Counted from the first letter of the stretch, positions 18,231-27,321 are shown. The stretch is 64,000 nt of DNA from Methylobacterium sp. CB376 (GCF_029714205.1 NZ_CP121648.1:6574501-6638500); one strand, 5' to 3'. Numbers and translations: made by a program. The notes: generated by a model not told the origin, from the sequence alone.

Positions 18231-18357
18231 CGGGTCCGGTTCGCTGGGCAGGGGCGACTCGCCCCGAATGGTCCCCCTAGGGTAGGGCCTGTGCCCGCCC
18301 GCGCACGGGTCCCGCGCCGCGCGGCCGCCCCGCGCTGCGCACATGCCGCACGCCCCT

Positions 18358-18425
18358 CACGGGACCCGGGGGGGCCCGCTCACGGGGCCCGGGGGGACCC
18401 GCTCACGGGGCCCGCGGGGTCCCGC
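18358..18425. repeat. Short GC-rich imperfect tandem repeat
   Basis: Three imperfect copies of a 23-24-bp unit built on CCGCTCACGGGGCCCG, in a non-coding stretch (18231-18715, about 485 bp) that otherwise holds nothing I recognise. Confidence 0.6.
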
Positions 18426-18715
18426 TGCGACGATCCCGGCGGGCCCGAGCCCTTTCGCCCCCAACCCGCCGGCCCCATCTCCGGGTCCGGCGCAGGCCGG
18501 CGACATTCTGCACGACGAATTCCGCTTGGCCTGGCGGCGCGGCCCGGGGATACTTGGCGCCGGATGTCCTGCCGGGACCGCTCCCGGATCGGCACGGTCG
18601 AACGGCCGCGCTGCACTGGCGGCGGGTCCGGGCAGGACAGCGTGAACTCTTGGTGAGGCAGCTCCGCAGGGCCGGCGCGACGCCGGCATGACCTGGATCC
18701 GCGAGGGATCGGACG

Positions 18716-18919
18716 ATGTCGCAATACCGTGTTCAGTTCGCCAAGGAGATCATGGGAGTGCCGTTCGCGGTCGGCACGGTCGAGATCACCCGCGCGCGCG
18801 ACCCGCAGCGGGCCGAGCGGGCCGCCGCCCTGCGCTTCGCCCGCCAGCACGGCATCGAGGATTGGCGCGAGCGCGCCGACCGCATCGAGCTGACGCCGCT
18901 GCCCGGCCGCGGCGGCTGA
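18716..18919 (+). CDS. Small hypothetical protein
   Basis: A 67-residue soluble protein starting MSQYRVQFAKEIMG. It reads as one or two beta strands (YRVQF, FAVGTVEITRA) followed by an Arg/Ala-rich helix (AERAAALRFARQHG) and a short acidic-basic helix. There are no cysteines, signal peptide or membrane segment. I do not recognise a family. Coding character is supported by ordinary amino-acid composition and GC3 preference. It is isolated, between a convergent MFS gene and the GntR gene. Confidence 0.6.
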   Translation: MSQYRVQFAKEIMGVPFAVGTVEITRARDPQRAERAAALRFARQHGIEDWRERADRIELTPLPGRGG

Positions 18920-18979
18920 GCCTCATCCGCCGAGGGGCGCCGCTTCGGCGGACGCGCCCGCGGGCGATCCGGCCGGGGC

Positions 18980-19735
18980 TCACGCCGCCGCGCTGTCGCG
19001 GCGCAGGCTCAGGATCAGGTCCGCGAAGCGGTCGCCCTGCACGATGACGTGGGCGCGCATGCACTCGCCCGCGCGCGCCTCGTCGCCCGCCAGGATCGCC
19101 TCCACGGCGCCCGCGTGCTCGGCGAAGGACTGGCCGAGCCGGTGGCGGGCGCGCAGCTGGATGCGGCGGAACGGCGCGAGGCGCCGGCTCAGCTGCACGG
19201 CCTGCTCGCACAGGAATCCGTTGCGCGAGGCCCGGTAGATGACCGCGTGGAAGACCGCGTTCTCGGCGTAGTAGGCCTCGGTGTCGCCGGTCTCGGCCGC
19301 CTTCCGGCAGGCCTCAAGGGCCGCGACGAGCTCCCGCTGGTGCTCGGCCGTCAGGCGCCGGGCCGCCAGCCGCGCGCAGGACGCCTCCAGCTCCGCCATC
19401 GTCTCGAACATCTCGAGGAGCCGCGCCGGATCGGGCGTGCTCACCACCGCGCCGCGGCGCGGCTTCACCTCGATCAGCCCGGTCGCGGCGAGCTGCAGCA
19501 GCGCTTCCCGGATCGGCGTGCGCGAGACCCCGAACCGCGCGGCGAGCTGGACCTCGTCGAGCCGCGCCCCGGGCGGCAGCACGCCGTCGACGATCTCGTC
19601 CTCGATCGTCTGCTTCAGCCGCTGGGCGTGGTTCCTGGGCGGGTTGTTCCTGGGCGGGTGGTTCCCAAGCGGGTGATTTTTGGGCGCGTGACCCTCGGTC
19701 CTGTCCGCGGGACCGTTCCTGTGCGTGTGACTCAT
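18980..19735 (-). CDS. matR: GntR/FadR-family regulator of malonate genes (MatR/GtrA-like)
   Basis: A 251-residue GntR-family repressor. An Asn/Pro-rich N-terminus built on 15-bp repeats (NHPLG, NHPPR, NNPPR) precedes the winged helix (ILPPGARLDEVQLAARFGVSRTPIREAL analogue at about 45-85). The FCD effector domain follows (ELEASCARLAA, ENAVFHAVIYRASRN, AEHAGAVEAILAGDEARAG) with the metal-binding Asp/His pattern. It is divergent from a malonate TRAP transporter and matAB genes. In Rhizobium MatR and in Sinorhizobium GtrA, GntR proteins control these same genes, so malonate or malonyl-CoA is the likely effector. The ATG is at 19735. Confidence 0.85.
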   Translation of the reverse strand: MSHTHRNGPADRTEGHAPKNHPLGNHPPRNNPPRNHAQRLKQTIEDEIVDGVLPPGARLDEVQLAARFGVSRTPIREALLQLAATGLIEVKPRRGAVVSTPDPARLLEMFETMAELEASCARLAARRLTAEHQRELVAALEACRKAAETGDTEAYYAENAVFHAVIYRASRNGFLCEQAVQLSRRLAPFRRIQLRARHRLGQSFAEHAGAVEAILAGDEARAGECMRAHVIVQGDRFADLILSLRRDSAAA

Positions 19736-19789
19736 GGCGGCGTCACCCCCCGGGCGGCCCGAACCGGATCCGCGCGGATTATGCAGGCC

Positions 19790-19840
19790 GGTTGACAAAA
19801 TATACAAGAGCGGGCTTCTTTCCGTGCAATATACCACGAG
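19790..19840. promoter_or_regulatory. AT-rich divergent promoter/operator of the malonate genes
   Basis: A distinct AT-rich island in the 192-bp gap between matR and the TRAP operon. TTGACA (19792-19797) is followed by two direct copies of AATATAC (19799-19805 and 19828-19834), candidate half-sites for the GntR regulator. On the minus strand TTGCAC and TGTATA lie 17 bp apart (19824-19829 and 19801-19806), a plausible matR promoter. Confidence 0.45.
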
Positions 19841-19927
19841 CCGCCCCGTCCATAAGGGGTGGCCGCACACAGAGCCGGGGCGTGGCCCCGGCCGCGCCGG
19901 GATCGACCCGGCCGGAGGAGACACGCC

Positions 19928-20944
19928 ATGGCTCTCACGCGTCGTTCGCTCGTGGCCGCCGGTCTGGCGGCGCCCGCGCTCCTGTCCGCCCGGACGGCCC
20001 GGGCGGCCACCACCCTCAAGCTGTCGCACCAGTTCCCGGGCGGCTCGATCGACGAGGGCGACTTCCGCGACCGCATGGCGCGCAAATTCGCGGTCGCCCT
20101 CAAGGAGCGCTCGAAGGGCGCCCTCGACCTGCAGGTCTATCCGGGCTCGTCCCTGATGAAGACCAACGCCCAGTTCAGCGCGATGCGGAAGGGCGCGCTC
20201 GACATGAGCCTCTACCCGCTCCCCTACGCGGGCGGCGAGGTGCCGGAGACCAATATCGGGCTGATGCCGGCGCTGGTGACCTCCTACGAGCAGGCCAAGG
20301 CCTGGAAGGCCGCCCCGGTCGGCCGCAAGCTCGCCGAGATCCTGCAGGCCAAGGGCATCGTGATGGTGTCCTGGGTCTGGCAATCGGGGGGCGTGGCGAG
20401 CCGCGAGCGCCCGCTGGTGACGCCGGACGACGCCAAGGGCATGAAGGTGCGCGGCGGCTCCCGCGAGATGGACCTGATGATGAAGGCGGCGGGCGCCGCC
20501 ACCCTCAGCCTGCCCTCCAACGAATCCTACGCGGCGATGCAGACCGGCGCCTGCGACGCCGTCATCACCTCCTCGACCAGCCTGATCTCCTTCCGCCTGG
20601 AGGAGCTCGCCAAGGCGCTGACCTCCGGCAAGGGCCGCTCCTACTGGTTCATGCTGGAGCCGATCATGATGTCGAAGATCGTCTTCGACGGCCTGCCGAA
20701 GGACCAGAAGGACCTGATCATGCAGGTCGGGGCCGAGCTGGAGTCCTTCGGGCAGCAGGGCGCGATGGCGGACGACGACCGGGTCGAGCAGGTCTTCGGG
20801 AAGGCCGGCGCCAAGATCGCGACCCTCGACGAGGCGACCCTCGGCCGCTGGCGCGACATCGCCCGCGACACCGCCTGGAAGGATTACGCGGCGAAATCGT
20901 CGAGCTGCGCCGAGATGCTCAAGCTCGCGGAGGCAGTCGCGTGA
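19928..20944 (+). CDS. dctP: TRAP transporter substrate-binding protein, probable malonate (MatP/DctP)
   Basis: A 338-residue periplasmic binding protein. The first 27 residues form a Tat-like signal (TRRSLVAAGLAAPALLSARTARA). DctP family landmarks include LKLSHQFPGGS, a QVYPGSSL segment, MKVRGGSREMDLMMKAAGA (arginine that binds the substrate carboxylate), and MQTGACDAVITSS. GGAGGAGAC precedes the ATG. Genomic context (GntR regulator, malonyl-CoA decarboxylase and synthetase) makes malonate the likely ligand, as for MatPQM in Sinorhizobium meliloti; this is inference from neighbours. It overlaps the next gene through GTGA. Confidence 0.9.
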   Translation: MALTRRSLVAAGLAAPALLSARTARAATTLKLSHQFPGGSIDEGDFRDRMARKFAVALKERSKGALDLQVYPGSSLMKTNAQFSAMRKGALDMSLYPLPYAGGEVPETNIGLMPALVTSYEQAKAWKAAPVGRKLAEILQAKGIVMVSWVWQSGGVASRERPLVTPDDAKGMKVRGGSREMDLMMKAAGAATLSLPSNESYAAMQTGACDAVITSSTSLISFRLEELAKALTSGKGRSYWFMLEPIMMSKIVFDGLPKDQKDLIMQVGAELESFGQQGAMADDDRVEQVFGKAGAKIATLDEATLGRWRDIARDTAWKDYAAKSSSCAEMLKLAEAVA

Positions 20945-21678
20945 GCCACGCCTTCGACGCGGCCTCGGCGGCGGCCGCCGGCCACGACGGGCGCGGCATC
21001 CCGCGCGCCCCGGGGGCGCTCGGCGCCGTCGAGGCCGCCATGGCGGCCGTCAACCGGCTGATCCTGCTCCTCGGGGGGCTCGCCCTGATGGCGGCCTGCC
21101 TGGTCCTCACCCACAGCGTCGTGGTGCGCTACTTCCTCAAGGTCCCGACCGAGTGGCAGGACGAGACGGCGGTGTTCCTGATCGTCGGCGCGACCTTCCT
21201 GTCGGCGGCCGCCGTGCAGGCGCGGCGCGGCCACGTCGCCATCGAGGCGCTGACCGGCCTGCTGAGCCCCCGCGTCAACGCCGCGCGGCTCGTCCTCGCC
21301 GACCTCGTCAGCCTGCTCTTCGTCGCCTTCTTCTCGTGGAAGAGCTGGACCCTCCTGCATGAGGCCTGGGTCGACGGGCAGACCTCGCAATCGACCTGGG
21401 GCCCGCCCCTCTGGATCCCCTACGCGCTGATGGCCTCCGGCATGACACTGCTCACCCTGCAGCTCCTGCTGCAGCTCGCCGAGGGGATCGCGCGGGGCCC
21501 CCTCGCGGCCGGCCGCGCCGATCCCAAGGTCGGGCTCGGGGCCGACCTCGCCGAGGTGGCCTCGCGGCCCGAGGGGGGCCCGCGGCCCGAGGCGGGCCCG
21601 CGGCCCGAAGTGGCCCCGCAGCCCGAAGTGGCCCCGCAGCCCGGGAGGGCCCCGCGGCCCGGGAGGGCCGCCCAATGA
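20941..21678 (+). CDS. dctQ: TRAP transporter small permease (DctQ)
   Basis: A 245-residue four-helix membrane subunit. Transmembrane segments lie at about 35-60, 70-90, 112-130 and 155-175; PTEWQDETAVFLIVGATFLSAA and RGHVAIEAL match the conserved DctQ helix 2-3 region. Its GTG start overlaps the dctP stop. The C-terminal 60 residues are unusual: an 18-bp in-frame repeat encodes RPEGGP, RPEAGP, RPEVAP, QPEVAP and similar units (DNA about 21568-21670). The tail is probably cytoplasmic and of no known function. It works with DctM as the integral membrane part of the transporter. Confidence 0.88.
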   Translation: MSHAFDAASAAAAGHDGRGIPRAPGALGAVEAAMAAVNRLILLLGGLALMAACLVLTHSVVVRYFLKVPTEWQDETAVFLIVGATFLSAAAVQARRGHVAIEALTGLLSPRVNAARLVLADLVSLLFVAFFSWKSWTLLHEAWVDGQTSQSTWGPPLWIPYALMASGMTLLTLQLLLQLAEGIARGPLAAGRADPKVGLGADLAEVASRPEGGPRPEAGPRPEVAPQPEVAPQPGRAPRPGRAAQ

Positions 21679-23021
21679 GCACGGCCGTCGTCGGAATCCT
21701 CTATGCCGGGGCGACGCTCGGGGCGATGCTGTCGGGCATCCCGATCGCCTTCGCGCTCGGGGCGGTCGCCCTCGTCTTCATGCTGGCCTTCATGCCGGGC
21801 GCCTCCCTCGATACGGTGGCGCAGAACGTCTACGAGGAGATGGCGTCGATCACGCTGCTGTCGATCCCGCTCTTCATTCTGAAGGGCGCGGCGATCGGGC
21901 GCTCGAAGGCCGGCCAGGACCTCTACTCGGCGATGCACGCCTGGATGCACCGCATCCCCGGGGGGCTCGGCATCGCCAACGTCTTCGCCTGCGCGCTCTT
22001 CGCCGCCATGGCGGGGTCGAGCCCGGCCACCTGCTCGGCGATCGGCTCGGCCGGCATCCCGGAGATGCGCAAGCGCGGCTATTCGGGGGGATTCGCGGCC
22101 GGGATCATCGCGGCGGGCGGCACGCTCGGCATCCTGCTGCCGCCCTCGATCACCATGATCCTCTACGCGGTGGCGGCCGAGCAATCCCTCGGGCGGCTCT
22201 TCCTCGCGGGGATCGGTCCGGGCCTCCTCCTGGTCGCGCTCTTCGCCCTCTACGCGGTCTTCCGCTTCCGGCGGGAATTCGCCGCCGCGCGGGCGGTCCA
22301 GGCGGCGGGCGGGCCCGGCCACGCGATCCTGGCCGAGGAGAGCTACTCGATGGCGCAGCGCTTCTCGACGCTGCCGCGGGTGATGCCCTTCGTGGTCCTG
22401 CTCACCGGCGTGATGGTGGCGCTCTACGGCGGCTACGCCACCCCCTCCGAGACGGCGGGGCTCGGCGGCATCCTGGCGCTCGTGCTGATCGCGCTGATCT
22501 ACGGGGTCTGGAAACCGCGGGACGTCGACCCGATCCTCACCGCCACCCTGCGCGAATCGACCATGCTGATGCTGATCATCGGCATGTCGCTGCTCTACGC
22601 CTACGTGATGAGCTACCTGCATATCTCGCAGGCCGCGGCCGCCGCGATCGTGGCGCTGCAGCTCTCGCCCTGGCTGCTGCTGGCGACGATCCTGCTCCTC
22701 GTCGTGGTGCTCGGCTTCTTCCTGCCGCCGGTCTCGATCATCCTGATGACCGCGCCGATCATCCTGCCGCCGCTCAAGGCCGCGGGCTTCGACCTCGTCT
22801 GGTTCGGGGTGGTGATGACCATCACCATGGAGATGGGCCTGATCCATCCCCCGGTCGGCCTCAACATCTTCGTGATCAAGAACATCGCGCCGGACATCCC
22901 GCTCTCGGACATCATCTGGGGCACGCTGCCCTTCGTGCTGCTGATGGCGGCGGCGATCCTGATCCTGTGCGTCGCGCCCGGCATCGCCCTGTGGCTGCCG
23001 GACCGGCTGCTCGGGAGCTGA
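21675..23021 (+). CDS. dctM: TRAP transporter large permease (DctM)
   Basis: A 448-residue permease with about 12 hydrophobic helices. Family marks include GIPIAFALGAVALVFML, IPLFILKGAAIGRSK, AMAGSSPATCSAIGSAGIPEM, AAGGTLGILLPPSI, and a late EMGLIHPPVGLNIFVI. It overlaps dctQ by 4 bp (ATGA). DctM carries the substrate and couples it to Na+ entry. Together with DctP and DctQ it would import malonate for the downstream enzymes. Four bases separate its stop from the proposed GTG start of matA. Confidence 0.92.
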   Translation: MSTAVVGILYAGATLGAMLSGIPIAFALGAVALVFMLAFMPGASLDTVAQNVYEEMASITLLSIPLFILKGAAIGRSKAGQDLYSAMHAWMHRIPGGLGIANVFACALFAAMAGSSPATCSAIGSAGIPEMRKRGYSGGFAAGIIAAGGTLGILLPPSITMILYAVAAEQSLGRLFLAGIGPGLLLVALFALYAVFRFRREFAAARAVQAAGGPGHAILAEESYSMAQRFSTLPRVMPFVVLLTGVMVALYGGYATPSETAGLGGILALVLIALIYGVWKPRDVDPILTATLRESTMLMLIIGMSLLYAYVMSYLHISQAAAAAIVALQLSPWLLLATILLLVVVLGFFLPPVSIILMTAPIILPPLKAAGFDLVWFGVVMTITMEMGLIHPPVGLNIFVIKNIAPDIPLSDIIWGTLPFVLLMAAAILILCVAPGIALWLPDRLLGS

Positions 23022-23025
23022 CGCC

Positions 23026-24585
23026 GTGGCGGGCCGAGACTTCTCCGCCGGCGCGGCGGAACCCTATCTGTCCCGGACGGGCGGCGCGGCAGGAGACTTG
23101 CCCGTCGCGGAAGACTTGCCCGTCGCGGAAGACTTGCCCGCCGCGGACAGGCGGCACGGAGCGTGGGCTGGCGACATGGTGGCGATCTCCTTCCTCGGCG
23201 ACCTCCTCCAGAGCATCACGGAGCGAGGCCGCGGGCTCATCCCCTTCGGCCGGGGGGAGGCTCTGTCGCGGGCGAGCGTCCCCGACCTCGTCAAGCTCTG
23301 CGAGGACCTGATCTCGCGGCGGGGCGAGGCCTCGGGCGTCGCCCTCGCCCGCATCATCCTCGACCGCTACGCCACCTTCACGGTGGCCGAGCGCCACGAC
23401 TTCCTGCGCCGGATCGCGGTGGATTTCGGCGCCGACGTCGAGGCGGTGGCGGGCGCCATCGCGGGCTACCAGGCGGCCCCCTCGCGGGCGACCCTCGGGC
23501 GGCTGCACGAGGCGGCCGAGCCGCGCTCGCAGGAATTGATCCGCCGCCTCAACCTCGCCCGCGACGGCACGATCGCGCTGGTGCGCATGCGCGAGGACCT
23601 GTTCAGCTACCGCGACCTCCTGCGCGGCGCCGAGGACCGCGACGCCGCCCTGCTGGACGCGGTCGAGAGCCTCGATTCCGACTTCGAGCACCTCTTCGCC
23701 TCCTGGTTCAACCGCGGCTTCCTGGTGCTGCACCGGATCGACTGGACCACGCCGGCCCACATCCTGGAGAAGATCATCCGCTACGAGGCGGTGCACGCGA
23801 TCTCGGGCTGGGACGACCTGCGGCGGCGGATCGAGCCGGCGGACCGGCGCTGCTTCGCGTTCTTCCACCCGGCCCTGGTCGACGAGCCGCTGATCTTCGT
23901 CGAGGTGGCGCTGACCACCAGCATCGCCACGGCGATCGGCCCGATCCTCTCGGACGAGCGCCAGCCCATGGCCTCGCGCGAGGCCACGGCCGCGATCTTC
24001 TACTCGATCTCGAACTGCCAGCGCGGGCTCGCCGGCGTGACCTTCGGCAATTTCCTGATCAAGCAGGTGGTGGAGGATCTCTGCCGGGAGATGCCGGCGC
24101 TGAAGACCTTCGTGACGCTGTCGCCGGTGCCGGGCTTCCGCCACTGGCTCGACCGCGAGCGCCGGGCGGACGCGCCGCAGGGCCTCACGCGCGAGGACGT
24201 CGAGACCCTGCGCCTCCTCGACAGGCCCGACTGGCACGCCGACAAGGCGACCGCGGAGACGGTGCGCAAGGCGCTGCTGCCGGCCGCCGCCTACTACTTC
24301 CTGCGCGCCAAGACCCCGCGCGGCAAGCCGGTCGACCCGGTCGCCCGCTTCCATCTCGGCAACGGCGCCCGGCTGGAGCGGCTGAACTTCCTCGGCGACG
24401 TCTCCAAGAAGGGCCTCGCCCAGTCCTACGGGCTGATGGTGAACTACCTCTACGACCTCGCGGCGATCGAGAAGAACCACGAGACCTACGCCAACCTCGG
24501 CACGGTCTCGGCCTCCATCGCGGTCAACCGCGAATTGCGCCAGAACCTGCCCCCCGCCCGCGCCGTCGCGCTGGCGGAGGCCTGA
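23026..24585 (+). CDS. matA: Malonyl-CoA decarboxylase
   Basis: Converts malonyl-CoA to acetyl-CoA and CO2. The 470-residue core from Met at 23176 matches rhizobial MatA: helical domain to about residue 180, then the acyltransferase-like domain with catalytic Ser in FVTLSPVPGFRHWL and His in RFHLGNGARLERL, the pair used by human MLYCD. The GTG at 23026 (519 residues) keeps tight operon spacing but adds 50 residues containing an 18-bp triplicate encoding DLPVAE (about 23096-23148), not typical of the family; an ATG at 23176 is a real alternative. The product of MatB is its substrate. Confidence 0.92.
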   Translation: MAGRDFSAGAAEPYLSRTGGAAGDLPVAEDLPVAEDLPAADRRHGAWAGDMVAISFLGDLLQSITERGRGLIPFGRGEALSRASVPDLVKLCEDLISRRGEASGVALARIILDRYATFTVAERHDFLRRIAVDFGADVEAVAGAIAGYQAAPSRATLGRLHEAAEPRSQELIRRLNLARDGTIALVRMREDLFSYRDLLRGAEDRDAALLDAVESLDSDFEHLFASWFNRGFLVLHRIDWTTPAHILEKIIRYEAVHAISGWDDLRRRIEPADRRCFAFFHPALVDEPLIFVEVALTTSIATAIGPILSDERQPMASREATAAIFYSISNCQRGLAGVTFGNFLIKQVVEDLCREMPALKTFVTLSPVPGFRHWLDRERRADAPQGLTREDVETLRLLDRPDWHADKATAETVRKALLPAAAYYFLRAKTPRGKPVDPVARFHLGNGARLERLNFLGDVSKKGLAQSYGLMVNYLYDLAAIEKNHETYANLGTVSASIAVNRELRQNLPPARAVALAEA

Positions 24586-24623
24586 GGCGACCCGACGCGC
24601 CGCTCCCTGTCCGGATCCCCACC

Positions 24624-26147
24624 ATGGCCAACCACTTCTTCGACCTCGTCCGCGCCCGCCTGCCGCAGGATCCCGCCGCGCGCCTCTTCCTCGAGACGCC
24701 CGAGGGCCTGCGCTGGAGCTACGCCGACCTCGTGGCGGCGTCCGGGGCCTACGCGGCCGCCCTCGTCGGCCTCGGCGTGGCGCCGGGCGACCGGGTCGCC
24801 GTGCAGGTGGAGAAGAGCCCGGCGGTGATCGCGCTCTATCTCGGCTGCGTGCGGGCGGGCGCGGTGTTCCTGCCCCTCAACACCGCCTACACCCCGGCCG
24901 AGATCGCCTACTTCCTCGGCGACGCCGAGCCGGCGCTGTTCGTCTGCGATCCGGGCCGGCTCGACACGCTGCGGCCGGTGGCGGAGGCGGCGGGCGTCAA
25001 GCAGGTCGCCACCCTCGACGCGGCGGGCGAGGGCACGATGGCGGCGGAGGCGCGCGGCCAGACCGAGAGCTTCGCGGACGTGGCGCGGGGCCCCGACGAC
25101 CTCGCGGCGATCCTCTACACCTCCGGCACGACCGGGCGCTCGAAGGGCGCCATGCTCACCCACGACAACCTCGCCTCGAACGCGCTCACCCTGGTCGAGG
25201 CGTGGCGCTTCACGGCGGACGACGTGCTGATCCACGCGCTGCCGGTCTTCCACACCCACGGGCTGTTCGTGGCCACCAACACGGTGCTGATGGCGGGCGC
25301 CGCGATGATCTTCCTGCCCCGGCTCGACCCGCCGCGGATCCTCGCCCTGATGGGCCGGGCGAGCGTGCTGATGGGCGTGCCGACCTTCTACACCCGCCTC
25401 CTCAAGGAGCCGGGCCTGACGCCGGCGGCGGCCAGGGGCATGCGCCTGTTCGTCTCCGGCTCGGCGCCGCTCCTGGCCGAGACCCATCGCGAGTGGCGCG
25501 AGCGCACCGGCCACGCGATCCTCGAGCGCTACGGCATGACCGAGACCAACATGAGCACCTCGAACCCCTATGACGGGGAGCGGGTCGCGGGCACGGTCGG
25601 CTTCCCGCTGCCGGGGGTGGCGCTGCGGGTGGTCGATCCGGAGAGCGGGGCGCCGCTCCCGGCCGAGGCGGTCGGCATGATCGAGGTGCGCGGTCCCAAC
25701 GTCTTCAAGGGCTACTGGCGCATGCCGGAGAAGACCGCGGCGGAGTTCAAGCCCGACGGCTTCTTCATCACCGGCGACCTCGGCAAGATCGACGCGCGCG
25801 GCTACGTCCACATCGTGGGGCGGGGCAAGGACCTCATCATCACGGGCGGCTACAACGTCTACCCGAAGGAGGTCGAGACCGAGATCGACGCGCTGCCGGG
25901 CGTGCTCGAATCGGCCGTGATCGGCCTGCCGCACCGGGATTTCGGCGAGGGCGTGACGGCCGTGGTGGTGCGCCGGCCGGGCGAGCGGGTGGGCGAGGCC
26001 GAGATCCTGGGCGCCCTCGAGGCCCGGCTCGCCAAGTTCAAGCTGCCCAAGCGCGTGCTGTTCGTGAACGAGTTGCCCCGCAACACCATGGGCAAGGTGC
26101 AGAAGAACGTGCTGCGGGACGCCAACCGGGACCTCTACGCGGGCTGA
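24624..26147 (+). CDS. matB: Malonyl-CoA synthetase
   Basis: A 507-residue ANL-superfamily ligase that activates malonate with ATP and CoA. The P-loop is YTSGTTGRSKGAML. Adenylate motifs are ERYGMTETNMSTSNPYDGER and FFITGDLGKID, followed by the hinge GRGKDLIITGGYNVYP and the C-terminal catalytic lysine in PRNTMGKVQKN. The MTETNMSTSNPY segment and Arg in the acyl pocket region are characteristic of MatB rather than acetyl-CoA synthetases. It is last in the operon dctPQM-matA-matB, so imported malonate is activated here and decarboxylated by MatA to feed acetyl-CoA metabolism. Confidence 0.94.
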   Translation: MANHFFDLVRARLPQDPAARLFLETPEGLRWSYADLVAASGAYAAALVGLGVAPGDRVAVQVEKSPAVIALYLGCVRAGAVFLPLNTAYTPAEIAYFLGDAEPALFVCDPGRLDTLRPVAEAAGVKQVATLDAAGEGTMAAEARGQTESFADVARGPDDLAAILYTSGTTGRSKGAMLTHDNLASNALTLVEAWRFTADDVLIHALPVFHTHGLFVATNTVLMAGAAMIFLPRLDPPRILALMGRASVLMGVPTFYTRLLKEPGLTPAAARGMRLFVSGSAPLLAETHREWRERTGHAILERYGMTETNMSTSNPYDGERVAGTVGFPLPGVALRVVDPESGAPLPAEAVGMIEVRGPNVFKGYWRMPEKTAAEFKPDGFFITGDLGKIDARGYVHIVGRGKDLIITGGYNVYPKEVETEIDALPGVLESAVIGLPHRDFGEGVTAVVVRRPGERVGEAEILGALEARLAKFKLPKRVLFVNELPRNTMGKVQKNVLRDANRDLYAG

Positions 26148-26566
26148 GACCCGCCGCCCGAGGGGCCGCGATGCCGGAGAGCCGGCGCGTCCGACCCCGC
26201 CCGCGGCCGGCGCCCGCACCCCGCGCCCGGATGCCCCTCCGGGGCCGGGTGGCCTCCAGGACCCCGACGGCCGCGCATCGCCCGTAATGGTCGGGAAGCG
26301 CCCGGCGGGCTGCCTCCGGGACGGGAGCGCTGCCGAAGCGCGGCGCAGCGCACGCGGCCGACCATCCGCCCGGATCACACCCCCGCGCGGCGCCTGAGCG
26401 AAGCCCCAATCCGCCATCCCGAAGGGGTCGAGCGGATGTGGTCTGACGCGCACGCCCCAGCCGCATCCCCGCAATCCACACGCGCCCCCGCCGCCCGTCC
26501 GCAACCTTGACCGGTTGCCCGCCGCGTGTTTTGTTCACGTTATGTTCTCAAGATGAGTCGGCGGCG
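26148..26566. other. 419-bp intergenic region with repeat relic and possible SOS box
   Basis: No convincing gene. It holds a degraded copy of the dispersed hairpin element (about 26385-26420: CGCGCGGCGCCTGAGCGAAGCC) and, near its end, a GTTC-N7-GTTC motif ahead of the small gene at 26567. Confidence 0.6.
26533..26547 (+). promoter_or_regulatory. Possible LexA (SOS) box
   Basis: GTTC at 26533-26536 and 26544-26547 with exactly 7 intervening bases, the alphaproteobacterial LexA consensus. It is centred 27 bp before the ATG at 26567, in a T-rich patch (GTGTTTTGTTC) unusual for this sequence. Chance occurrence is possible. Confidence 0.4.
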
Positions 26567-26782
26567 ATGGCGGATGGCGCGAGGCAGGGCGAGGCGCATC
26601 CGGCCCTCGACGCGGTGACGGCGGCCTATCTGCGCGAGGCGGGCGGCGATCCCTGCGCGGCCCTGCGGCGGGCGGTGGCCGACGCGCTCGCAGCGCTCGA
26701 CGAGGCGGAGCGGCAGCGGGCGGCGCGCGAGCGGCTGATCTCGCGCGGCTACGTCCGGGCGGGCTGCCGCCCGGCTGACTGA
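26567..26782 (+). CDS. Small hypothetical helical protein
   Basis: A 71-residue protein starting MADGARQGEAHPAL. It is almost entirely alpha-helical by composition (DAVTAAYLREAGGDPCAALRR region, then AVADALAALDEAERQRAARE) with a single cysteine, and has no signal peptide or membrane helix. No family recognised. The upstream GTTC-N7-GTTC motif raises the possibility of DNA-damage control. Small SOS proteins of Caulobacter (SidA, DidA) are membrane proteins, and this one is not, so no role is assigned. Confidence 0.55.
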   Translation: MADGARQGEAHPALDAVTAAYLREAGGDPCAALRRAVADALAALDEAERQRAARERLISRGYVRAGCRPAD

Positions 26783-26901
26783 CGGCCCTCGGCCCCGAAA
26801 CGCGCCGGCCCGCGCCGGCCGGCATGTGCGGGCGAGCACCTAGGCCGGGGCGCGGCGGAGCTATTCCGCCGGCTTCCCGATGATCGCGACGGAGCGGATC
26901 C

Positions 26902-27165
26902 ATGGACACCAAGGCAGACCTGATCCGGGCAGACCTGATCCGGTACGACATCCGCCGCGACCGCCACGGCTGGACGGTCTACGACGTGCGCACCGGCGAG
27001 ACCGCGGTGATCGACGGCGTGCTCCAGGTCGGGCTCGACATGGACGAGGCGGACGCCGTCGCGGACGCGCTGAGCGCGGACGCGCCGCTGCCGGGCTTGG
27101 CCGCCTCGCTGGCGGCGCGCTGGCCGCACGCGGCCCCCGAGGCGGCCCGATTTCGCCGCGCCTGA
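26902..27165 (+). CDS. Small hypothetical protein
   Basis: An 87-residue acidic protein starting MDTKADLIRADLIRYD, where ADLIR is a duplicated 15-bp unit. A likely beta-sheet core (YDIRRDRHGWTVYDVRTGETAVIDG) is followed by a helix with DMDEADAVADALSAD. The WTVYDV / GETAV pattern resembles small conserved proteins of Methylobacterium with a substrate-like beta-hairpin, but I cannot name a family. ATG preceded by GGAGCGGATCC. Confidence 0.55.
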   Translation: MDTKADLIRADLIRYDIRRDRHGWTVYDVRTGETAVIDGVLQVGLDMDEADAVADALSADAPLPGLAASLAARWPHAAPEAARFRRA

Positions 27166-27321
27166 TGCCGGCGCCGACGCTCCGCCGGAGGGCCCCGAGC
27201 GGCCCTGACGGCCCCGGACCGAGCGCATCGTCCGACGAAGGGGATGCCGGTTCGTCGAAGACAAGGCCCCGAGATCAGAGACCTGGAGCGGCGCCCGATC
27301 GCCGCGTGATCGGGTGCCGCC

